64,000 nt of DNA. Origin: Pilosibacter fragilis (GTDB lineage Bacteria; Bacillota; Clostridia; Lachnospirales; Lachnospiraceae). Both the position numbers and the translations under genes were made by a program. Each line of letters starts with the position of its first letter. Position 1 is the first letter of the stretch. Shown one piece after another: positions 60,345-64,000 of the stretch. The stretch is taken from assembly GCF_032490495.1 (NCBI RefSeq), contig NZ_JAVYJB010000005.1, positions 207,067 through 271,066 of the forward strand, written 5' to 3'. A model generated the notes under the pieces. That model searched no databases, was not told where the DNA came from, and saw only the letters and a program-made list of their open reading frames with translations.

Positions 60345-61598
60345 TTACTGATCATTTGTAAGCTTCATCTTATCAAAAATATAGAAGATCAGGCTTAAGA
60401 TCATACCGACAACACATGCAAGGACCATACCTGTGAGCTGCACATTGCCGAAATTCACCTTGATCCCGGAGAGACCGGTTACGAAGATCACAGCGGTCAG
60501 GGCCTGATTCCTGTTTTTTCCGTAGTCGACTTTTGAGTCGACCAGAATGCGGAGACCGGAGGTTCCGATCATACCGTAGAGCAGGAAGGAGATTCCGCCG
60601 ATGACCGGACCCGGGATCGTCTGGATCAGGGTCGATAATTTGCCGATGAAGGAACAGATGATGGAGATCACAGCCGCTCCGGCGATGACCTGCACACTGT
60701 AAACCTTTGTGACAGCCATGACACCGATGTTCTCACCGTAGGTGGTCGTCGGTACGGAGCCGATGAGACCGGATACCATGGTGGAGAAGTTGTCACCAAA
60801 GATGCTGCGGTGAAGTCCCGGATCCTTTAAGAGGTCGCGGCCGACGATCTTACTTGTTACGACCTGATGTCCGATATGTTCGGAGGTGATGACAAGGATG
60901 ACCGGCATGATGATCATGATCGCTTCCATATTAAATTTTGGAGCGGTGAAGTTCGGGATCGCAAAGATCGGGGCAGCGGCAACCGCAGAGAAATCAACGA
61001 TCCCACATGCAACGGCAGCGACATATCCGGCAATCACGGCGATCAGGATCGGGATAACAGATAAAAATCCCCGGAACAGGACAGAACCGAAAACGGCAAA
61101 GCCAAGTGTCACGAGGAACACGATCAGATTCTTCGGATCAATGGTCTCGTCTAAGAGTCCCGCATTGCTTGCCGCGCTGGAAGAGAGCTCCAATCCGATC
61201 AGGGCTACGACCGGCCCCATGGCAGCAGGCGGGAGAACGACGTCGATCCATTTATATCCGATCTTATAAATGATGAATGCGAGGATACATCCGACGAAAC
61301 CGACGGCAACGAATCCGCCGAGGGCATATTCATATCCGAATTTTGCGATCACGATACCGGCAGGAGCGAGAAACGCGAAGCTGGAACCGAGATAGGCGGG
61401 AGCTTTTCCCTTTGTGATAAAGATAAACATGAGGGTGCCGACACCGTTCATGAAAAGAACGATGGCTGGATTAATTCCGAATAAGAACGGAACGAGAACA
61501 GATGCGCCGAACATGGCGAACATGTGCTGGATGCTCAGGGGGATCAGAAGGTTAAAGGGAACCTTTTCGTCCACCTGAATGATCTTATGGCTTTCCAT
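60345..61598 (-). CDS. uraA: Uracil permease
   Basis: The protein has 417 residues and belongs to the NCS2 family of nucleobase carriers. Typical blocks are NLLIPLSIQHMFAMFGASVL, AYLGSSFAFLAPAGIVIAKF, VVTSEHIGHQVVTSKIVGRD-like EHIGHQVVTSKIVGRDLLKD with the catalytic Glu, and GSVPTTTYGENIGVMAVTKV. Uptake is with H+. AAGGAGGTC precedes ATG 61598. No pyrR attenuator was recognised upstream. Confidence 0.95.
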   Translation of the reverse strand: MESHKIIQVDEKVPFNLLIPLSIQHMFAMFGASVLVPFLFGINPAIVLFMNGVGTLMFIFITKGKAPAYLGSSFAFLAPAGIVIAKFGYEYALGGFVAVGFVGCILAFIIYKIGYKWIDVVLPPAAMGPVVALIGLELSSSAASNAGLLDETIDPKNLIVFLVTLGFAVFGSVLFRGFLSVIPILIAVIAGYVAAVACGIVDFSAVAAAPIFAIPNFTAPKFNMEAIMIIMPVILVITSEHIGHQVVTSKIVGRDLLKDPGLHRSIFGDNFSTMVSGLIGSVPTTTYGENIGVMAVTKVYSVQVIAGAAVISIICSFIGKLSTLIQTIPGPVIGGISFLLYGMIGTSGLRILVDSKVDYGKNRNQALTAVIFVTGLSGIKVNFGNVQLTGMVLACVVGMILSLIFYIFDKMKLTNDQ

Positions 61599-61767
61599 AC
61601 GGGACCTCCTTGAGAATAATTGGTTTTTTAGTACTTGCTCCTGCGCCGGACGTTCCCGGTTTCAGGCATTTTTTCTATTCTATCACATTCCTGTTATTTG
61701 TCCAGAAAAAATCAGGGGGAAATTGCAGGAAAGGATATGAAGTTAACGAATTTCTGGGCTTCCGCTC

Positions 61768-61796
61768 TTGACAAAGCTTTGGAATCTCCATATAAT
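61768..61796 (+). promoter_or_regulatory. Promoter of the tyrS T-box transcript
   Basis: Perfect TTGACA and TATAAT with a 17-bp spacer. Confidence 0.85.
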
Positions 61797-61802
61797 GACC
61801 CA

Positions 61803-62132
61803 TATAGCCGCGTTAAAGCATGCGGTATATAATGGAAAAGCGATGAAGGGAACAAGTAGGGAAATGACCTGCTCCGCACAGAAAGCTGCCGGTGGATGAG
61901 AGGCGCGCGGACTTCTTTTTCTGAATACATCCCGGAGCTGCACACCGAAAGCGTGAACGGAGATATCCGGAGAATGTGAGTAGGCTGTGACGGAACTGGC
62001 ACCCGTTAGAAATGCCGGGGTCTTTTATGATGAGGACTCCATGAGCCGGAGCGTGTGAGCGTTTCGGGAACATCAGGTGGTAACACGAGCGTATGCCTCG
62101 TCCTTTTGGGAAACAAGGGACGGGGCTTTTTT
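61803..62132 (+). ncRNA. tyrS T-box riboswitch
   Basis: Stem I starts GATGAAGGGAACAAGTAGG (with the AGTA S-turn), the distal arm has ACAGAAAGCTGCCGG / TGGATGAGAGGC, and the specifier loop reads GAATACATCCC with TAC (Tyr) at 61926-61928. The T-box is AGGTGGTAACACGAG, a variant of the more common GGTGGTACCGCG. A terminator GCCTCGTCC / GGGACGGGGC before TTTTTTG ends it. It controls tyrS through the level of uncharged tRNA-Tyr. Confidence 0.93.
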
Positions 62133-62303
62133 GTACCTGCAATGAGAATGTTCAGTGCCGGAGTTGCCGGACTGGACTGAGACTGAAAGAGTCAGGCAGC
62201 AGGAGAAAGAACGCTTCGTCCGGATAGCAGGTCTTCATATAAAGACCAACACAGGCGGAAGAAACGAACATCCGCAGAAAATTACAGAAAAGGAGTAAAC
62301 AAA

Positions 62304-63527
62304 ATGGGAGTTTACGAAGAGTTACAGGCCCGTGGATTAATCGCGCAGGTCACAAACGAAGAAGAGATCCGTAAAATGGTAAACGAGGGAAGGGCCGTAT
62401 TCTATATCGGCTTTGACCCGACTGCGGACAGCCTTCATGTTGGACATTTCATGGCACTCTGCTTAATGAAACGTTTACAGATGGCTGGAAACAAGCCGAT
62501 CGCGCTGATCGGCGGCGGCACCGGAATGGTCGGAGATCCGTCCGGACGTACCGATATGAGAACTATGATGACGGTTGAGACAATTCAGCACAACTGTGAC
62601 TGCTTTAAGAAGCAGATGAGCCGTTTCATCGACTTCTCCGAAGGAAAAGCCATGATGGTAAACAACGCTGAATGGCTTATGAACTTAAATTACATTGATT
62701 TCTTAAGAGAGATCGGACCGCACTTTTCCGTCAACAACATGCTCCGCGCGGAGTGCTACAAGCAGAGAATGGAGAAAGGCTTAAGCTTCTTAGAGTTCAA
62801 CTACATGTTAATGCAGAGCTACGACTTCTACGAGCTGTTCCAGAGATATGGCTGCAACATGCAGTTCGGCGGAGATGACCAGTGGAGCAACATGCTCGGT
62901 GGTACAGAGCTGATCAGAAGAAAACTCGGCAAGGACGCTCATGCAATGACGATCACACTGCTCTTAAACTCTGAGGGCAAGAAGATGGGTAAGACCCAGT
63001 CCGGCGCTGTATGGCTTGATCCGAATAAGACAACTCCGTTTGAGTTCTACCAGTACTGGAGAAACGTCGGTGACGCAGACGTATTAAAGTGCCTGCGCAT
63101 GCTCACATTCCTTCCGCTTGAGCAGATCGATGAGATGGACAAATGGGAAGGCAGCCAGTTAAATCAGGCGAAGGAGATCCTTGCATACGAGCTTACAAGC
63201 CTTGTTCACGGCGAGGAGGAAGCAAAGAAAGCACAGGAGAGCGCACGTGCATTATTCGCAGGCGGCGCTGCGGCAGAAATGCCGACAGCAGAACTTTCCG
63301 ACGCAGATCTTTCTGATGGTTCGATCGACCTCCTTTCCATCGTACAGAAATCCGGCCTCTGCGCGTCACGTTCTGAGGCGAGAAGAAACGTAGAGCAGGG
63401 CGGCGTTTCCGTAGACGGTGAGATCGTGAAGGATATTAAGGCTGTATACACGAAAGAGCAGCTTTCCGGTGAAGGAATCGTTGTAAAGCGCGGTAAGAAG
63501 AACTTCAGACGCGTTGTAGTCAAATAG
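62304..63527 (+). CDS. tyrS: Tyrosyl-tRNA synthetase
   Basis: The protein has 407 residues, class Ic. HIGH motif variant is DSLHVGHFMALCLM, the KMSKS loop is GKKMGKTQSGAVW, and the C-terminal S4 RNA-binding domain reads SEARRNVEQGGVSVDGEIVK. The stop TAG at 63525-63527 uses its G from the first base of the mobile element that starts at 63527; without it the gene would end in TAA. AAAAGGAGTAAAC precedes ATG 62304. Confidence 0.97.
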   Translation: MGVYEELQARGLIAQVTNEEEIRKMVNEGRAVFYIGFDPTADSLHVGHFMALCLMKRLQMAGNKPIALIGGGTGMVGDPSGRTDMRTMMTVETIQHNCDCFKKQMSRFIDFSEGKAMMVNNAEWLMNLNYIDFLREIGPHFSVNNMLRAECYKQRMEKGLSFLEFNYMLMQSYDFYELFQRYGCNMQFGGDDQWSNMLGGTELIRRKLGKDAHAMTITLLLNSEGKKMGKTQSGAVWLDPNKTTPFEFYQYWRNVGDADVLKCLRMLTFLPLEQIDEMDKWEGSQLNQAKEILAYELTSLVHGEEEAKKAQESARALFAGGAAAEMPTAELSDADLSDGSIDLLSIVQKSGLCASRSEARRNVEQGGVSVDGEIVKDIKAVYTKEQLSGEGIVVKRGKKNFRRVVVK

Positions 63528-63667
63528 TTACTTTTCATGGGAGGAATTTTCTGAACTGAAAATTCCGTATGATACCGTCATGACCGCGGATTTTGCCGAT
63601 TCGGAATGCGAAGCATCGGCAAAATCCTGTTACAGTGCGCGGGCATGGAGTGCCCGTGTACTGTAAC
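63527..63667. mobile_element. MITE-like element in the tyrS stop codon (copy A4)
   Basis: A 141-bp element with ends GTTAC and GTAAC and an 8-bp flanking repeat with one mismatch (GTCAAATA at 63519-63526; GTTAAATA at 63668-63675). The first two hairpins are the same as in A1 and A3, but the third is a different one (ACAGTGCGCGGGCA/TGCCCGTGTACTGT). The second hairpin of 38 bases is identical in A1, A3 and A4. Confidence 0.85.
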
Positions 63668-63898
63668 GTTAAATAAAAAAACTCCCTTTTTACAAAAGTG
63701 TGTCTGATGCATACTAACTCATAATTATACGAAACACCACACTTTTATTCATTTTCTATTCATTTCCGGCTAATGGGTATTCATTTTTACTCTAAGTTAT
63801 CATGCAATTTATTAGAATGGAATTTTTGAAAGAGCCAGCACCTTGAATGGGCTGACTCTTTCAATGTCACTTGTAATTGACAAACTGGAATTTTCAAA
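63668..63898. other. AT-rich region with short inverted and direct repeats
   Basis: This non-coding stretch is distinctly AT-rich compared with the rest. It has an inverted pair AAAAGTGTG (63694) and CACACTTTT (63738), three TATTCATTT-type direct repeats (about 63745-63790), and a hairpin GAAAGAGCCAGC/GCTGACTCTTTC (63829-63866). The arrangement recalls recombinase or regulator sites, but no gene is identified. Confidence 0.4.
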
Positions 63899-64000
63899 TT
63901 AGTCTTTGCAAATAACCTTTGAATCTTCACCATCAATTACAATTCCCTGACGGTTGTTAATTGGGCATAGATTCAAATCCGAAAACTCAGTCATTATTTT
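63899..64000 (-). CDS. C-terminal fragment of an unidentified protein
   Basis: On the minus strand, a frame open to the right window edge encodes 33 residues (starting with KIMTEFSDLNLCPINNRQGI, then VIDGEDSKVICKD) and ends with TAA. It reads as real coding sequence and ends where the AT-rich non-coding region begins, but it is too short to classify. Confidence 0.4.
   Translation of the reverse strand, partial: KIMTEFSDLNLCPINNRQGIVIDGEDSKVICKD

Noticed and set aside
63829..63866. Hairpin GAAAGAGCCAGC / GCTGACTCTTTC considered as a terminator
   Set aside because: Neither strand has a T-run after the stem.

Overview
The window reads as one contiguous stretch of chromosome from a Gram-positive, anaerobic, spore-forming member of the Clostridia, most likely a Lachnospiraceae-type gut bacterium of roughly balanced GC. 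Supporting signs are a class III fructose-1,6-bisphosphatase, the paired glgC/glgD glycogen genes, spoVG and a SleB-type cortex hydrolase, T-box leaders, a tetrahydrofolate riboswitch, a C-GCAxxG-C-C redox protein, a class III-style repertoire of M20 hydrolases and AbgT carriers, and AGGAGG-type ribosome binding sites almost everywhere. The species cannot be fixed from the sequence alone.

Layout. 1-5 kb: tail of a VanW-like exported protein, a PurM-like protein, an Lrp regulator with an aminotransferase, trmL and a siroheme sulfite/nitrite reductase. 5-10 kb (minus): a YhaN/YhaO-like nuclease pair and asnS. 10-15 kb: an AbgA-like hydrolase, an iron alcohol dehydrogenase with a TetR regulator, and a YfcC-type carrier. 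15-18.5 kb: glgC-glgD and spoVG. 18.7-22.4 kb (minus): a TRAP transporter (dctM, dctQ, dctP) behind a T-box. 22.5-25.7 kb: a glycosyltransferase fused to a MarR-like domain, a HAD phosphatase, a sortase and a tiny Rpn-like remnant. 25.9-30.2 kb (minus): cell-wall hydrolase, MGMT-like protein, DUF4317, Nudix and MBL enzymes. 30.6-41.7 kb: fbp, DUF1700, NlpC/P60, riboswitch-controlled folT, MATE pump, rhodanese, rRNA methyltransferase, papain-like protease, rdgB and a phosphoesterase. 42.0-42.7 kb: five tRNA genes. 43.5-49.2 kb: two AbgT paralogues, each divergent from another gene (a NERD-like protein, a PepT-like peptidase). 51-58.6 kb: a complete F-ATPase operon whose c subunit carries the Na+ ligand set. 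58.7-63.5 kb: an M20 peptidase, uraA and T-box-controlled tyrS. The last 330 bases are AT-rich and end in a truncated minus-strand reading frame.

The least expected content lies between genes. (1) Four miniature mobile elements of 133-141 bp have GTTAC/GTAAC ends and are each bounded by an 8-bp direct repeat; one has landed in the tyrS stop codon. (2) A second family, about 90 bp, consists of two outward-facing terminator hairpins around a GC-rich branched core; it has three full copies and one half copy, two of them joined to the same kind of palindrome. (3) A T-box with what I read as an Asp specifier precedes the TRAP transporter. (4) A glycosyltransferase carries a C-terminal winged-helix domain.

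Metabolically the genes combine peptide and folate-fragment scavenging (three M20 hydrolases, AbgA-like, two AbgT, folT), glycogen storage and gluconeogenesis (glgCD, fbp), and sodium-coupled energetics.
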